From JBBSIN01 sp038232055 (GTDB lineage Bacteria; Actinomycetota; Actinomycetes; JADGOV01), in assembly GCA_038232055.1 (NCBI GenBank), contig JBBSIN010000003.1, positions 8,220-72,219 of the forward strand: 64,000 nucleotides of DNA, written 5' to 3'. This document shows, in pieces, positions 1 through 9,868 of this stretch (position 1 is the stretch's first letter; each line of letters opens with the position of its first letter). The notes beneath the pieces are model-generated. The model was not told the origin of the DNA. It was given only the letters and a program-made list of their open reading frames with translations, and did no database searches. A program made the translations under genes and the position numbers.

Positions 1-387
1 ATGATCGTGCAGAACGTGTCAGCGGCCGCGACCGGCCGCACCGACATCTCGTTCACGCTGCCCAAGACCGACGGCGCGACCGCGATGGCCGCGCTGGAGA
101 AGATCCGCGGTGAGGTCGGCTTCGAGGGCCTGCTGTACGACGACGCGATCGGGAAGGTGTCGCTGGTGGGTGCCGGCATGCGGACCCACCCCGGCGTCTC
201 AGCGGCGTTCTTTCTCGCGCTCGCCGACGCCGGGGTCAACGTCGAGTTGATCTCGACGTCGGAGATCCGGATCTCGGTGCTCTGCCGCGACACCGACGTA
301 CAGCCCGCAGTGCAGGCGGTGCACGACGCGTTCCACCTCGGTGCCGGCGACGAGCAGGCGGTCGTCTACGGCGGAACCGGCCGGTGA
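1..387 (+). CDS. lysC: Aspartate kinase, C-terminal ACT-domain part (truncated by window edge)
   Basis: The frame is open from base 1 and its first residues (MIVQNVS) are internal to aspartokinases, so this is the last 128 codons of a gene that begins left of the window. The visible part is the regulatory ACT region, with the typical segments KVSLVGAGM and ISTSEIRISVL. Aspartokinase makes aspartyl phosphate, the first step to lysine, threonine and methionine, and the ACT domains bind the feedback effectors. Its stop overlaps the asd start by 4 bp (GTGA), the usual actinobacterial lysC-asd arrangement. The catalytic domain is not visible. Confidence 0.93.
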   Translation: MIVQNVSAAATGRTDISFTLPKTDGATAMAALEKIRGEVGFEGLLYDDAIGKVSLVGAGMRTHPGVSAAFFLALADAGVNVELISTSEIRISVLCRDTDVQPAVQAVHDAFHLGAGDEQAVVYGGTGR

Positions 388-1436
388 CCGCGCTGCGGGT
401 CGGTATCGTCGGCGCGACCGGCCAGGTCGGTGCGGTGCTGCGCCAACTGCTGCGCGACCGGGCGTTTCCCGTTGCCCAGATGCGGTTCTTCGCCAGCGCC
501 CGGTCGGTCGGTACGACGCTGCCCTGGCCTGGCGGCGACATCGAGGTCGAGGACGCGACCGCCGCCGACCCCGGCGGTCTGGATCTCGTGCTGTTCTCTG
601 CGGGCGCGGCGACGTCCCGCCAGCAGGCGCCGCGCTTCGCGGCGGCGGGGGCGCTCGTCATCGACAACTCCGCCGCCTGGCGGATGGACCCTGACGTCCC
701 GCTGGTCGTGAGCGAGGTCAACCCGCACGCGCTGGGAGAGGCCCGCAAGGGCATCATCGCCAACCCCAACTGCACCACGATGGCGGCGATGCCGGTTCTC
801 AAGCCGCTGCACGACGAGGCCGGGCTCGTCCGGCTGGTCGCCAGCACCTACCAGGCGGTGTCCGGCAGCGGCTCGGCCGGCGTCGACGAGCTGGCCGAAC
901 AGGTCGTCAAGGTTGCGGACCGCGCGACCGAGCTGGTGCTGGACGGATCCGCCGTGCCGTTCCCGCCGCCGGGGAAGTACGTCCGGCCGATCGCCTTCAA
1001 CGTGCTGCCGATGGCCGGCTCACTCGCGGCGGACGGGTCGGGGGAGACCGACGAGGAGCAGAAGCTCCGCAACGAGAGCCGCAAGATCCTCGGCATCCCG
1101 GACTTGCGGGTGTCCGGCACCTGCGTCCGCGTCCCGGTCTTCACTGGGCACTCGCTGTCGCTCAATGCGGAGTTCGCCCGGCCGATCTCGCCAAAGCGGG
1201 CGGAGCAGTTACTGGCGGCGGCGCCCGGTGTTGTCCTGACCGACGTGCCGACTCCACTGGAGGCGGCCGGCCGCGATCCGAGCTTCGTCGGCCGCATCCG
1301 CGCCGACCAGGGCGTCGACGGCGGCCGCGGCCTCGTCCTGTTCGTGAGCGCCGACAACCTGCGCAAGGGTGCTGCGCTCAACGCCGTACAGATCGCCGAG
1401 CTGGTCGCTGGCCGGTCGACCCGCGCGACCCGCTGA
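384..1436 (+). CDS. asd: Aspartate-semialdehyde dehydrogenase
   Basis: A 350-residue protein that reduces aspartyl phosphate to aspartate semialdehyde with NADPH, the second step of the aspartate amino-acid pathway. The N terminus has the nucleotide-binding GATGQVG loop (about residues 10-16). The active-site cysteine is Cys130 in NPNCTT, and a substrate-binding RVPV segment follows further on. The length is normal for the family. The start is the GTG that overlaps the lysC stop, so the two genes are translationally coupled. It converges on the S9 peptidase gene; an inverted repeat covers both stop codons. Confidence 0.96.
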   Translation: MTALRVGIVGATGQVGAVLRQLLRDRAFPVAQMRFFASARSVGTTLPWPGGDIEVEDATAADPGGLDLVLFSAGAATSRQQAPRFAAAGALVIDNSAAWRMDPDVPLVVSEVNPHALGEARKGIIANPNCTTMAAMPVLKPLHDEAGLVRLVASTYQAVSGSGSAGVDELAEQVVKVADRATELVLDGSAVPFPPPGKYVRPIAFNVLPMAGSLAADGSGETDEEQKLRNESRKILGIPDLRVSGTCVRVPVFTGHSLSLNAEFARPISPKRAEQLLAAAPGVVLTDVPTPLEAAGRDPSFVGRIRADQGVDGGRGLVLFVSADNLRKGAALNAVQIAELVAGRSTRATR

Positions 1437-1461
1437 CCGGCGCTTCGATCCCTCGGTCAGC
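1432..1461. terminator. Candidate bidirectional terminator hairpin
   Basis: The arms GCTGACCG (1432-1439) and CGGTCAGC (1454-1461) are perfectly complementary around a 14-nt loop. They lie across the convergent stop codons of asd and the S9 peptidase gene. There is no T-tract, so this is a candidate only. Confidence 0.4.
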
Positions 1462-3226
1462 TCGGCACGTTGCGACGGGCGAAGTCGAGCTCGGTGGCCA
1501 TCTGGCGGATCCGCTCCTCGACGACCAGCGAGCTGTGGCCGGCGTCGAACCGGTAGACGTCGTACGGTTTACCGAGCTCGTCGAGCCGGCGGAGGTAGTT
1601 CTCGACCTGTCCGATCGGGCACCGCGGGTCGTTCTCGCCGGCCAGCACGAGCAGCGGAGCCCGCACCCGGTCGATGTAGGTGATCGGTGACGCGGCGGCG
1701 AAGCGCTCCGGCACCTCCTCGGGCGATCCACCGAAGAGCGCGCGGTCGATACTCCGCAGCCCCTCCATCTGCTCGGCGTACGCCGCCACGTAGTCGGCGA
1801 CGGGCACCGCCGCCAGGCCGACGGACCACCCGTCGGGTTGCACGCCGAGACCGAGCAGCGTGAGATAGCCACCCCAGGAACCGCCGGCGAGCACCAGCCG
1901 CTGGGGATCGACGATGCCGTCGGCCACGAGCCGCTCCCGCACCGCCGTGACGTCCTCGAGCTCGGTGAGCCCCGGCCGGCCGTTGATCGCGTCCTGCCAT
2001 GCCGAGCCGTAGCCGGTCGAGCCGCGGTAGTTGACCTGGACGACGGCATAACCGGCGTCGACCCAGGCCGCCCGGTCCGCCGCGAAGGAGTCGGTGTCGT
2101 GGTGCATCGGCCCGCCGTGGACGAGGAACACCGCGGCGTACGGCGGCTTCCCGTCCGGGCGGGCGAGCAGCGCGTGGACCCGGCCGCCGGGGCCGTCGGC
2201 CCAGATGTCGGCCACCGCCACCGACGGCGGGGCGCCCGGCCCGGGCGGCGTCAGCAGCCGCTCGCCGCCGGCGACCCGGAGCTGAGGTGGTTCGGCCGCC
2301 GACGACCAGGCGAACTCGACGGAGCCGTCCGGCCGGGCGGTCGCGTCGGCCACCATGCCCGCCGGGGTGTCCAACCGGTCCAGCGTGCGGGTGTCGATGT
2401 CGTACCGGTAGAGCGCGCTTCGCGCCTCGTGGTCGTGCCGGAGTAGGAGCGCCGTTCCGTCGGGGTACCAGTCAGCCTCGACCTCGCCGGGCAGGTCGGG
2501 GTCGACGCGGGTCTCGACGCCGGTGAGCGGCTCCCAGAGCAGGGGAAGGTTCCGGCCCTCGCGCTCGTGGACGACGAGCAGTCGCTGGTCGCCCGCGACC
2601 GGCGAGAAGTCGACGGCCGCCAGTCCCTTGCCCGGCCCGTCCCACAGGTCGGCGACCGGCTCGCCGTCCTCGACGCGGAAGACCCGCAGGGCCGGGTGCA
2701 GTGCGTCGCCGTGCTCGCTGTGAGAGATGGCCAGGAGCGACTCGTCCCGCGACAGCGCCGCCACCCCGGCGTGCTGGCGGGAGCTGTAGACGGTCTCGGG
2801 CTCACCGTTGCCGCGGCGCAGCGCGATCGCCGTACCGTCGTCGGTGGTTCGGCCGATCGCGGTCACGGCTCGGCCGAGCGCGAGTCCGGACGGGTACGAC
2901 GCCGCCAGTCCGGGCACGGCCGTCTCATCCGGACGGTCGCCACCGAAGGGCTGGCGCATCCAGACGCCGAACTCGTCACCGTCGGTGTCGGCGAACCACC
3001 AGATGCCCTCGCCGCCCGGTTCGAGGGCGCCGGTCGAGGTGCCGTTCGGCCGGTCGGTGATCTGCCGATGCGTTCCGGTACGCCGGTCCCAGGCGTAGAG
3101 CTCGAACGTGCCGGTGGGGTTGCTCACGTAGAGGCAACGGTCGGGCGCGTCGCGCGCGTAGGCGGGCAGGGACATCCGGACGGCGCGAAAGCGTGCTGCC
3201 CAGTCGGGCGTCGTCGAGTCGGTCAC
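1457..3226 (-). CDS. S9 family peptidase (prolyl oligopeptidase / acylaminoacyl-peptidase type)
   Basis: A 589-residue serine peptidase, probably cytoplasmic, that trims short peptides. The first about 350 residues are a WD/YWTD-like beta-propeller; the C-terminal third is the alpha/beta-hydrolase domain. The nucleophile serine is in GGSWGGY, the aspartate in GENDPRCP and the histidine in DAGHSS, and the oxyanion-side HGGP motif is present. The frame is open for 47 more codons upstream, but those residues look non-coding. The GTG at 3226 (VTDSTTPDW) gives the usual family N terminus and was chosen. No signal peptide is seen. Confidence 0.9.
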   Translation of the reverse strand: MTDSTTPDWAARFRAVRMSLPAYARDAPDRCLYVSNPTGTFELYAWDRRTGTHRQITDRPNGTSTGALEPGGEGIWWFADTDGDEFGVWMRQPFGGDRPDETAVPGLAASYPSGLALGRAVTAIGRTTDDGTAIALRRGNGEPETVYSSRQHAGVAALSRDESLLAISHSEHGDALHPALRVFRVEDGEPVADLWDGPGKGLAAVDFSPVAGDQRLLVVHEREGRNLPLLWEPLTGVETRVDPDLPGEVEADWYPDGTALLLRHDHEARSALYRYDIDTRTLDRLDTPAGMVADATARPDGSVEFAWSSAAEPPQLRVAGGERLLTPPGPGAPPSVAVADIWADGPGGRVHALLARPDGKPPYAAVFLVHGGPMHHDTDSFAADRAAWVDAGYAVVQVNYRGSTGYGSAWQDAINGRPGLTELEDVTAVRERLVADGIVDPQRLVLAGGSWGGYLTLLGLGVQPDGWSVGLAAVPVADYVAAYAEQMEGLRSIDRALFGGSPEEVPERFAAASPITYIDRVRAPLLVLAGENDPRCPIGQVENYLRRLDELGKPYDVYRFDAGHSSLVVEERIRQMATELDFARRNVPS

Positions 3227-3375
3227 CCGCCCATTCTGGCCGGCCGAGGACGAACATCCAACGTTCATGGCGGGTTCAGTGATCGTTACTCGCCTGTGGA
3301 GTGCGCCGCCATGTTGCCGGGCGACACTTGGTGCATGAGAACTGGACGCATGAGAAGGGAGGAACACCCACGTTG

Positions 3376-3531
3376 ATGCAGATCATCATCTCCGTCGCAG
3401 TCGCCTGGGGCTTGACGAGCATCGCCGCCGCCTTCGCGCTCGGCCCCTTTCTGGCGTCATGTGAACGCCGGGGCGAATTCGCGAAGCGCCCCGCCGCCGT
3501 CCGCGTAGCGGCGCGGCAGCTGATCGGCTGA
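3376..3531 (+). CDS. Small single-span membrane protein, function unknown
   Basis: A 51-residue product (MQIIISVAVAWGLTSIAAAF...) with one hydrophobic helix at about residues 2-25 followed by an arginine-rich tail. An AAGGGAGG ribosome-binding site lies at 3355-3362. A TTG at 3373 is an equally possible start with better spacing; the ATG at 3376 is given here. A longer in-frame ATG at 3301 is less likely because the added residues are not membrane-like. It diverges from the S9 peptidase gene. No family recognised. Confidence 0.5.
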   Translation: MQIIISVAVAWGLTSIAAAFALGPFLASCERRGEFAKRPAAVRVAARQLIG

Positions 3532-3558
3532 AGGGCGCCGGTCAGCGATCGGAGAATG

Positions 3559-4287
3559 TCACCGACGGGCTGTCATCGGTCGGTCGAGCGACTTCCGCAG
3601 GGCGGCCGGATCGTCCGTGATGACGGCGGTCACGCCGAGGATGTGCAGGAGACGGGCGTCCACGTGGCGGTTCACCGTCCAACAACGCAGTCCGAGCCCC
3701 TTCTGCCGCGCCCGATCGGCCACCCGGTGGTCGGCGAGAACCGCCCGGACGTGGGCGTGCAGCTCGTGGTGGCCGCGGTCGATCACCCGGTGCAGACCCA
3801 CGAACGCTGGAACCTGCGGGCCGGTGACCAGACCCCGACGGACTCGCGGGTCCAACTGCCGGACGCTGTCCAGGACCGTCTCCGAGAACGAGGAGACGAC
3901 GACCTCGCCGCACACGCCGACTCGGGACAGCACACGCAAGGCCGCCGAGGCGATCCGCGCCGACTGCGGGTCATCCTTGAGCTCCGCGACGAGCAGGGCC
4001 CTACCGCGGACCAGCCGGGTCACGTCCTCGAGCCGGGGAACGCTGTGGCCGCCGGGTAGACGTACGCGCTGCAGCTCGTCGTAGGTCATCCGCCCGACGA
4101 GCAACGGCAGACCGGCGACCCGGTGCAAGTCAAAATCGTGCAGGCAGACAGGCACGCCGTCGCTGGTGAGTCGCACGTCGACCTCGATGCCGTCTGCACC
4201 TGCCGCGATCGCGTCCTCCGCAGCGGTCATAGTGTTTTCCGGCGCCCCGTCGGGCCGGATCTGACCCCGATGTCCCAGGAGTTCCAC
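3559..4287 (-). CDS. Glycerophosphodiester phosphodiesterase
   Basis: A 242-residue GDPD TIM-barrel enzyme that hydrolyses glycerophosphodiesters to glycerol-3-phosphate and an alcohol. It shows the family signatures GHRG near residue 6, PENT near residue 16, EVDVRLTSDG and the catalytic HDFDLHR, followed by LVAELK and the C-terminal WTVN. There is no signal peptide, so it is likely a cytoplasmic (UgpQ-type) enzyme. The start is GTG. It stands alone; the decayed hydrolase gene diverges from it. Confidence 0.92.
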   Translation of the reverse strand: MELLGHRGQIRPDGAPENTMTAAEDAIAAGADGIEVDVRLTSDGVPVCLHDFDLHRVAGLPLLVGRMTYDELQRVRLPGGHSVPRLEDVTRLVRGRALLVAELKDDPQSARIASAALRVLSRVGVCGEVVVSSFSETVLDSVRQLDPRVRRGLVTGPQVPAFVGLHRVIDRGHHELHAHVRAVLADHRVADRARQKGLGLRCWTVNRHVDARLLHILGVTAVITDDPAALRKSLDRPMTARR

Positions 4288-4549
4288 GACATCAGCCTGA
4301 CGGGCTCAAACGACGGTCCCGGTACGCCGGGATGACCGTCACATGACGAGTAGTCGACGCCTCGCAGCTCAGTAGTACCTTGCCATGCTGGAAAGACATG
4401 ACCTCCGAGGCGGCACTGTCCAGCACGTCGGCCTGCTCGCGCAAGCCGGCTACGTCGACGTACGCAAGGACCGCCTCGGACGGCGGCCGCGGACGTGCGC
4501 ACGTCGATCAATGCCTGAGCCAGGCGCCGGAGCGCGCCCCGTCGTGTCG

Positions 4550-5219
4550 ATGAGGGTCGCCGTGGCCGGCGCCGAGCGCCTTGCCGTCGCCGGTTGCGGC
4601 GGCTCGCCGTCCGCACCCTCGGCTCGACCTCGTCCAGTCGGGTCGAGCACGACCGCAGTGCCGACACTGGCCGCCGCCCAGTTCGGGTCCGGTCCGGCCG
4701 CCGTCGTGCTGGCGAACATGAACCCCGGCTCGACCTGTGACTGGCTGCCGTTCGCGCGACACCTCGCGTCGTGGGGTTTCTCCGTCCTGTGCTTCGACAG
4801 TCCGGGTGGTGTCGACGGCGATGCGCTGGCCGCCGCGGTCGACCTCCTCCGTCGACGCGGAGCCGTGCATGTCTCCCTCGTGGGTGCCTCACACGGGGCC
4901 AAGGCGTCGATCCTCGCCGCGGCCAACCCGCACGTGCAGGTGAACGCCGTCGTCACGCTGACCGCGGAGTCTCGGCTCGCCGGTGTCCCGGTGGCCCGTT
5001 CGCCGCGAAGCTGCGCCATCCGTTCCTCGTCGTTGCCGCCGTTCAGGACGCCTTCGGCGCCGGCACGGCCGCCCGGGATCTGTACGCCGCCGCGCCCACC
5101 AGCACCAAGCGCCTGCTGCTACTGACCGGCAACGCGCACGGCCTGCTGCGCGTCCGACTAGCGACACCGTCGAGGCGGCGGAGCGCACCTTCCTACGAAG
5201 GCACGGCCGGCTTGGCTGA
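4550..5219 (+). pseudogene. Alpha/beta-hydrolase-type lipoprotein, disrupted by two frameshifts
   Basis: Reading starts at ATG 4550 with a lipoprotein-like leader ending in LAVAGC, although a Glu-Arg pair interrupts its hydrophobic core. Homology to alpha/beta hydrolases then runs through a GASHGAK nucleophile elbow. Near 4990 the homologous frame moves (AAKLRHPFLVVAAVQDAFG continues in the next frame). Near 5155 it moves again, giving the tail DTVEAAERTFLRRHG that ends at TGA 5217-5219. Two shifts in 670 bp mean either a dead gene or sequencing errors. The frame also extends upstream to 4385 without recognisable homology. Confidence 0.7.
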
Positions 5220-5256
5220 GGAGACGCGCGTCGCGTCGGCGCCGGGCTGCAACGCC

Positions 5257-6431
5257 GTGAAGATCCGCGACGACCTCGCGGCCCTGTGCAGCGACGCGCT
5301 CGAACCGCCGGTCCGGGCGGACATCGAGATCGAGGACTTCGAGGGTGCTCAGGTCGTTGTGGGGACGGTTCCGGAGATGGACGTCGCGGCCAAGCCATGC
5401 TTCGTCAAGACGCGTGGCATGGCCGGCGGCTCGTACACGCGCGGCGGCGACGGCGACCGACTCCTCACCGACTACGAGATCTTTCTTCTCCACAGCAATC
5501 GCGGCCAGCCGCTCGACGATCACTCCATAATCGAGGATGCTCAGATCGGCGATCTGAACCAGGATGCCATTGGGCGGCTCCTGCGTCGGGTCAGGGAGCG
5601 TGAGCCGCAGGCGTTCGACGGAGTGAGCGATGAGACGGCGCTCGTACGCCTCGGCGTCTTGCGCGCAACGCCTGACGGCCCCCGAGTCACTCTGGCCGGA
5701 CTGATCACCCTCAGCCAGTTTACGCAGCAGCACTTCCCCCAACTCTGCGTGACATTTGTGGCCGTGCCGGCAACAAGGAAGGACGAAATACCAGAGGGCG
5801 CACCGCGCTTCACGGACAACGCGACGATCCGCGGCCCCGTGCCGCAGATGGTCGAGGAGACCGTTCGGGTCATCCTCCGCAACACGCGGAGAGCCGGCCA
5901 CGTGCGCGGCCTGGGACGTGAGGACGTAGGGGACTACCCCGTCGAAGCGCTGCGCGAAGCCGTGACAAACGCGCTAGCGCACCGGGACTACAGTCCGCTC
6001 GCAAGAGGCACTCAGGTTCAGGTGGAGTTGTACGTCGACCGGCTCGTCGTACGAAGCCCTGGCGGCCTCTTCGGGACGTCACACCCGACGACCTCGGAAA
6101 GGAAGGCGTCTCCTCCTCGCGCAACGGCTATCTCATCCCGCTTCTTGGTGACGTGTACCTACCCGGCACCGACCAGGTCGTTGCGGATAACCGAGGCAGC
6201 GGCATCCCGGACATGCTTGCGCGTCTACGGCGGGCGATCCTCACGCTTCCGAGCTTCGATAGCCGACTGACCCGCTTCACTGTGACGTTTCCTACGGCGG
6301 CGCGCCTGGCGGAGCTATCCGGCCTTGGCCTAGCCATGACCAACCGTTACGTCGCGCGACTTGTCTCAGCTGGACGGCCTCAGGCGACCGCACCTCCACG
6401 CAGCCCAAACCGGACTTGCCGGCTGCCCTAA
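5257..6431 (+). pseudogene. AlbA_2 / GHKL-ATPase-type (COG2865-like) protein remnant
   Basis: The frame encodes the second half of an AlbA_2 (Schlafen-type) domain, then a linker helix region, then the ATP-binding C-terminal part with EALREAVTNALAHRDY and RSPGGLFG. Immediately after LFG, near 6070-6078, the homologous frame shifts by one base and continues as VTPDDLGKEG...NRGSGIPDML up to TAG 6429-6431. The N-terminal half of AlbA_2 is absent and no good start is visible. Intact relatives are described as DNA-binding regulators or helicase-related proteins. The gene looks dead: 5' truncated and frameshifted, with a GC content visibly lower than its neighbours. Confidence 0.75.
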
Positions 6432-6580
6432 CCGAGCACCGCAGACCGGCCCGGCGGCGGGTTAGCCGCTCCGGAACTGGCGGACCGCGTGGTCGTGCCG
6501 GTGATCTGGCAGCGACGTCTCCGCGGAGTGGGTGACCCACTGCCGCGTACGGGCCATCAGGCTTGTCACCTGCGCTCTTG

Positions 6581-6657
<77 letters not shown>

Positions 6658-6673
6658 CCTACGCCGCCGAAGT

Positions 6674-7579
6674 CTACCCGGCGCCCGGAACCGGCAGCAG
6701 CGTGAGCAGCGAGGCCTCCGGTGGGCACGCGAAGCGCACCGGAGCGTACGGCGAGGTCCCGAGCCCGGCCGAGACGTGCAGGTAGGCCTTGCCCCAGCGG
6801 GAGAGCCCGCGGGCGCGCCCAGTGTCCAGACCGCAGTTCGTCACGAGCGCGCCGTAGCCGGGCACCCGCAGCTGTCCCCCGTGGGTGTGCCCGGCCAGAA
6901 TCAGCCGGAAGCCGTCGGCGGCGAACCGGTCGAGCACCCGCGGCTCGGGAGAGTGCGTGAGCCCCAGGGACAGGTCCGCGGCCGGGTCTGCTGAGCCAGC
7001 GACGAGCTCGTAACGGTCGCGGTCGAGGTGTGGGTCGTCGACTCCCGCGACTTCTACGTCGAGCCCAGCCACCTTCACCCGCAATCGGGCGTGCGTCGCG
7101 TCCGCCCAGCCGGCTGCCGCCATCCCGTCGCGCAAGTCTCGCCAGGGCAGGGCCGCACCTTGGTAGCGCTTTCCGTTGTCGGGCAGCAGGTACCTGGCGG
7201 GGTTCTTCGGGCGTGGCGCGAAGTAGTCGTTCGAGCCCCACACATAGACGCCGGGGAAGGCGAACAGGGGCTCTAGTGCCCGCAGCATCGCCGGTACGGC
7301 GTCGCAGTGGGCGAGGCTGTCGCCGGTGTTGACGACCAGGTCGGGGCACAGCCGCGCGAGCCGGCGGATCCACTCCCGCTTGCGGCGCTGCCACGGCACC
7401 AGGTGGGCGTCGGAGATCTGGAGGACCCGGACGGCGTCGGCGCCGGCGGGAAGGACCGGCACGGCGTACCGGCGGAGCCGGAAGGACCGCAGCTCGACGG
7501 CGGCGCCGTACCCGACGCCGACAGCTGCCGTCGCGGCGACGCCCAGCGGTACGGCGGAACGGGCTCTCACTCGGTCCAT
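6674..7579 (-). CDS. Metallophosphoesterase, membrane-anchored
   Basis: A 301-residue calcineurin-fold phosphoesterase with one N-terminal hydrophobic segment (about residues 10-27), so it is probably anchored with the active site outside or at the membrane. Metal-binding blocks appear in order: SDAHL, NTGDS, GSNDY (in the place of GNHD), LTHSP and AGHTHGGQ. The substrate is unknown; relatives act on phosphodiesters or UDP-lipids. The ATG at 7579 was chosen because the extra 20 upstream codons overlap the divergent yqeY start region. Only 36 bp separate the two divergent genes. Confidence 0.88.
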   Translation of the reverse strand: MDRVRARSAVPLGVAATAAVGVGYGAAVELRSFRLRRYAVPVLPAGADAVRVLQISDAHLVPWQRRKREWIRRLARLCPDLVVNTGDSLAHCDAVPAMLRALEPLFAFPGVYVWGSNDYFAPRPKNPARYLLPDNGKRYQGAALPWRDLRDGMAAAGWADATHARLRVKVAGLDVEVAGVDDPHLDRDRYELVAGSADPAADLSLGLTHSPEPRVLDRFAADGFRLILAGHTHGGQLRVPGYGALVTNCGLDTGRARGLSRWGKAYLHVSAGLGTSPYAPVRFACPPEASLLTLLPVPGAG

Positions 7580-7615
7580 CGTCGCAGACGGCGGGACGCA
7601 CCTACCCTGACCGCC

Positions 7616-8071
7616 ATGGGCCTCAAGCAGCGTCTCCACGACGACCTGACCGCCGCGATCAAGTCCCGGGACGCGCTGCGCACGGCGACGTTGCGGATGG
7701 CGCTAACCGCCGTGACGAACGAGGAGGTGGCCGGCAAGGCGGCCCGGGACCTGACCGACGACGAGGTGCTGCGAGTGCTCGCCCGCGAGGCGAAGAAGCG
7801 GCGGGAGGCCGCGGACGCGTTCACCGCGGCCGGTCGCCCGGAACTGGCGGAGCGCGAACGCGCCGAGGGCACTGTCCTCGCCGACTACCTGCCGGCCCAG
7901 CTGCCCGACGACGACCTGAGCGCGATCGTCACGGCTGCCATCGACGAGAGCGGCGCCACGGACATCCGGTCGATGGGCGCGGTGATGAAGCTGGTCACGG
8001 CCAAGGTCGCCGGACGGGCGGAGGGCGGTCGGGTCGCCGCCGAGGTTCGCCGTCAGCTGCCCGACCGCTGA
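7616..8071 (+). CDS. GatB/YqeY domain protein
   Basis: A 151-residue stand-alone YqeY protein, helical, corresponding to the tail domain of GatB. The typical central segments DLTDDEVLRVLAREAKKRRE and YLPAQL are present, with a C-terminal MGAVMK block. Family members are linked to tRNA-dependent amidation, but the stand-alone role is not established. The start ATG lies 36 bp from the divergent metallophosphoesterase start. Confidence 0.9.
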   Translation: MGLKQRLHDDLTAAIKSRDALRTATLRMALTAVTNEEVAGKAARDLTDDEVLRVLAREAKKRREAADAFTAAGRPELAERERAEGTVLADYLPAQLPDDDLSAIVTAAIDESGATDIRSMGAVMKLVTAKVAGRAEGGRVAAEVRRQLPDR

Positions 8072-8101
8072 CGAGCGCTGACAGCCGCTGATCGCCCGGA
8101 T

Positions 8102-9562
8102 TCAGGCGCTCATCCCGAGCGGGTAGCCGTACCACCGCATGGTGTCCTTGCCGGTTGTCTTCGCCTCGTACATGGCGCTGTCCGCCCGCCGGAGGAGCTC
8201 GCCGGCCGCAGGCACGCCGCCGTCCTGCTGCGACCAGTCGTCGATGAGGGCGATGCCGACGCTCGCCCCGAGGCGCAGCTGACCGACGCTGCTCTCGATC
8301 GGACGCCGGGCGGCGGAGACGAGCCGCATTCCTATCTCGCCGGCCCGGACGGCGAGGTCTTGCCCCTCGGCGACGACGACGAACTCGTCGCCACCCAGGC
8401 GAGCCACGGTGTCCGTGCCGCGTACGCAGGCGGCGAGCCGCCGACCGACCTCCACCAACACCTCGTCGCCCAACGCGTGTCCGTACCGGTCGTTGACCTC
8501 CTTGAACCCGTCGAGATCCACGAGCAGCACAGCGACGGCGGAGCCGGATCGGCACGCCCGGCCCATCGCCAGCCGGAGCCGATCCTCGAAGAGCTGCCGG
8601 TTCGGCAAGCCGGTGAGCAGGTCGGTGCTGGCCTGACGCCGAAGCTCCGCTTCTAGGCGCTTGCGCTCGCTGATGTCGGCCGCCACGGTCAGGTAACCCT
8701 CCGAGCGGTCGCCGGCGTCCTGCAACAGCGCACAGGCGACATCGAGCGCGATCTGGGCACCGTCGCGGCGCGTGACCGACGTCTCATACCGGCGTACCTG
8801 CTCACTGGCCGACGGCAGCGGGGTGCCGTCCGGCTCGAGCCCTGGCACGTTCGAGCCGAGGACCTCGTCCCGCCGCCAGCCGAGGATCGACTCGGCCGCC
8901 GCATTCCACACCCGCACCCGCCCCGCCAGATCCGTCTCGTAGATCGCCACCGGCGCCGAGTCGACAATCGCGGAGACCCGGGCGAGCAGCGCCGCGGACT
9001 CGGCGTGCACGCGCGCGTTGTCCACGGCGAACGCCGCCTGGGCGGCGAAGAGCTCCAGCACCTGCCGGCTCTGCGCGTCCGGACGTCGGCCGTCGGACGG
9101 GAGGTCGACGCTGAGTACGCCGAGCAGCCGGCCGCTGCGGCCGTACATCGGCGCGAACAGCGCGTCGAGCGGGTGCCAGGCATCGTCGCAATCCGCGGCC
9201 GGAGCGTCTGGCACCCACGACGGCACGACGTCGGGCAAGGACCCCGTCTCGTGGTCGACGAAGACGAGGTCGCCCCAACGCTCGCCCGAGGAGAGCATCT
9301 GGTCCCACTCCGCTCGGGCGCCTTGCTGTCCGAGCAACGCCTGCCGGACCTCCTCGCCGCCGGCGACCGCCGCGACCTCCAGGTCGCCGTCGGCGCGCAC
9401 CAGGTTGATGACCGCCACCGAGAAACCCACGGCTGTCACCACGCCGTCCACGACGGCCTGCAGGGTCACATCGAGGTCGAGGTCGGCGTTGATGCGTGCG
9501 ACCACCTGGTGCAATGTGCGCAGCGCAGCGGGTGGTGCGTCACCGCGCTCGTACGTACTCAT
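8102..9562 (-). CDS. GAF-PAS-GGDEF diguanylate cyclase
   Basis: A soluble 486-residue signalling protein with a GAF domain at about residues 15-185, a PAS domain at about 190-310 and a GGDEF domain at about 320-480. The active-site motif is intact (LGGDEFVVV), and the inhibitory I-site RGTD lies five residues before it, so a product-inhibited cyclase making c-di-GMP is expected. No EAL domain and no membrane span are seen. The input signal is unknown. A c-di-GMP-binding RsiG homologue lies about 31 kb away in this window (40257-40799). The gene appears monocistronic. Confidence 0.93.
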   Translation of the reverse strand: MSTYERGDAPPAALRTLHQVVARINADLDLDVTLQAVVDGVVTAVGFSVAVINLVRADGDLEVAAVAGGEEVRQALLGQQGARAEWDQMLSSGERWGDLVFVDHETGSLPDVVPSWVPDAPAADCDDAWHPLDALFAPMYGRSGRLLGVLSVDLPSDGRRPDAQSRQVLELFAAQAAFAVDNARVHAESAALLARVSAIVDSAPVAIYETDLAGRVRVWNAAAESILGWRRDEVLGSNVPGLEPDGTPLPSASEQVRRYETSVTRRDGAQIALDVACALLQDAGDRSEGYLTVAADISERKRLEAELRRQASTDLLTGLPNRQLFEDRLRLAMGRACRSGSAVAVLLVDLDGFKEVNDRYGHALGDEVLVEVGRRLAACVRGTDTVARLGGDEFVVVAEGQDLAVRAGEIGMRLVSAARRPIESSVGQLRLGASVGIALIDDWSQQDGGVPAAGELLRRADSAMYEAKTTGKDTMRWYGYPLGMSA

Positions 9563-9868
9563 CCAAGCCGTCCTTCCTCGTGCCTCGCCTGCCTACTTTT
9601 CGGTCACCGTGACCCGTACGTTGAGCTGGATCGGCCCTGACTTGCGCTTGACGCACGTAACGGAACCCTTGGTCGATCTCCTTCGCTGCCCCCGTGGCGG
9701 GCGCCCGACCGCCATCTGCACTAGTCCCAGCACGCGAGCCGTATGGCCGAAGCGAGCTATTCCGATGCGTGCAACTGCCATGGTCTGATGGCGGAGATGC
9801 CTTGGGTGGACAGGCCCTTCCGTCGGTCTGAAGGTCTGAAGCTGAGCCGGGCCGGGAAGGACACCGCC
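9563..9868. other. Intergenic stretch with no recognised gene
   Basis: About 300 bp between the diguanylate cyclase start and the next small gene. Short frames on both strands show no recognisable protein. No clear repeat or hairpin was found; it presumably carries the upstream regulatory regions. Confidence 0.4.

Noticed and set aside
5257..6431. Possible Schlafen/AlbA-type defence or regulatory gene
   Set aside because: The N-terminal half is missing and the frame is broken near 6075, so it is annotated as a remnant rather than an active system.
6150..6580. Direct repeat of the tRNA-Pro 3' end as an attachment site
   Set aside because: No second copy of the tRNA 3' sequence could be found in the decayed block or further left, so no attachment site is annotated.
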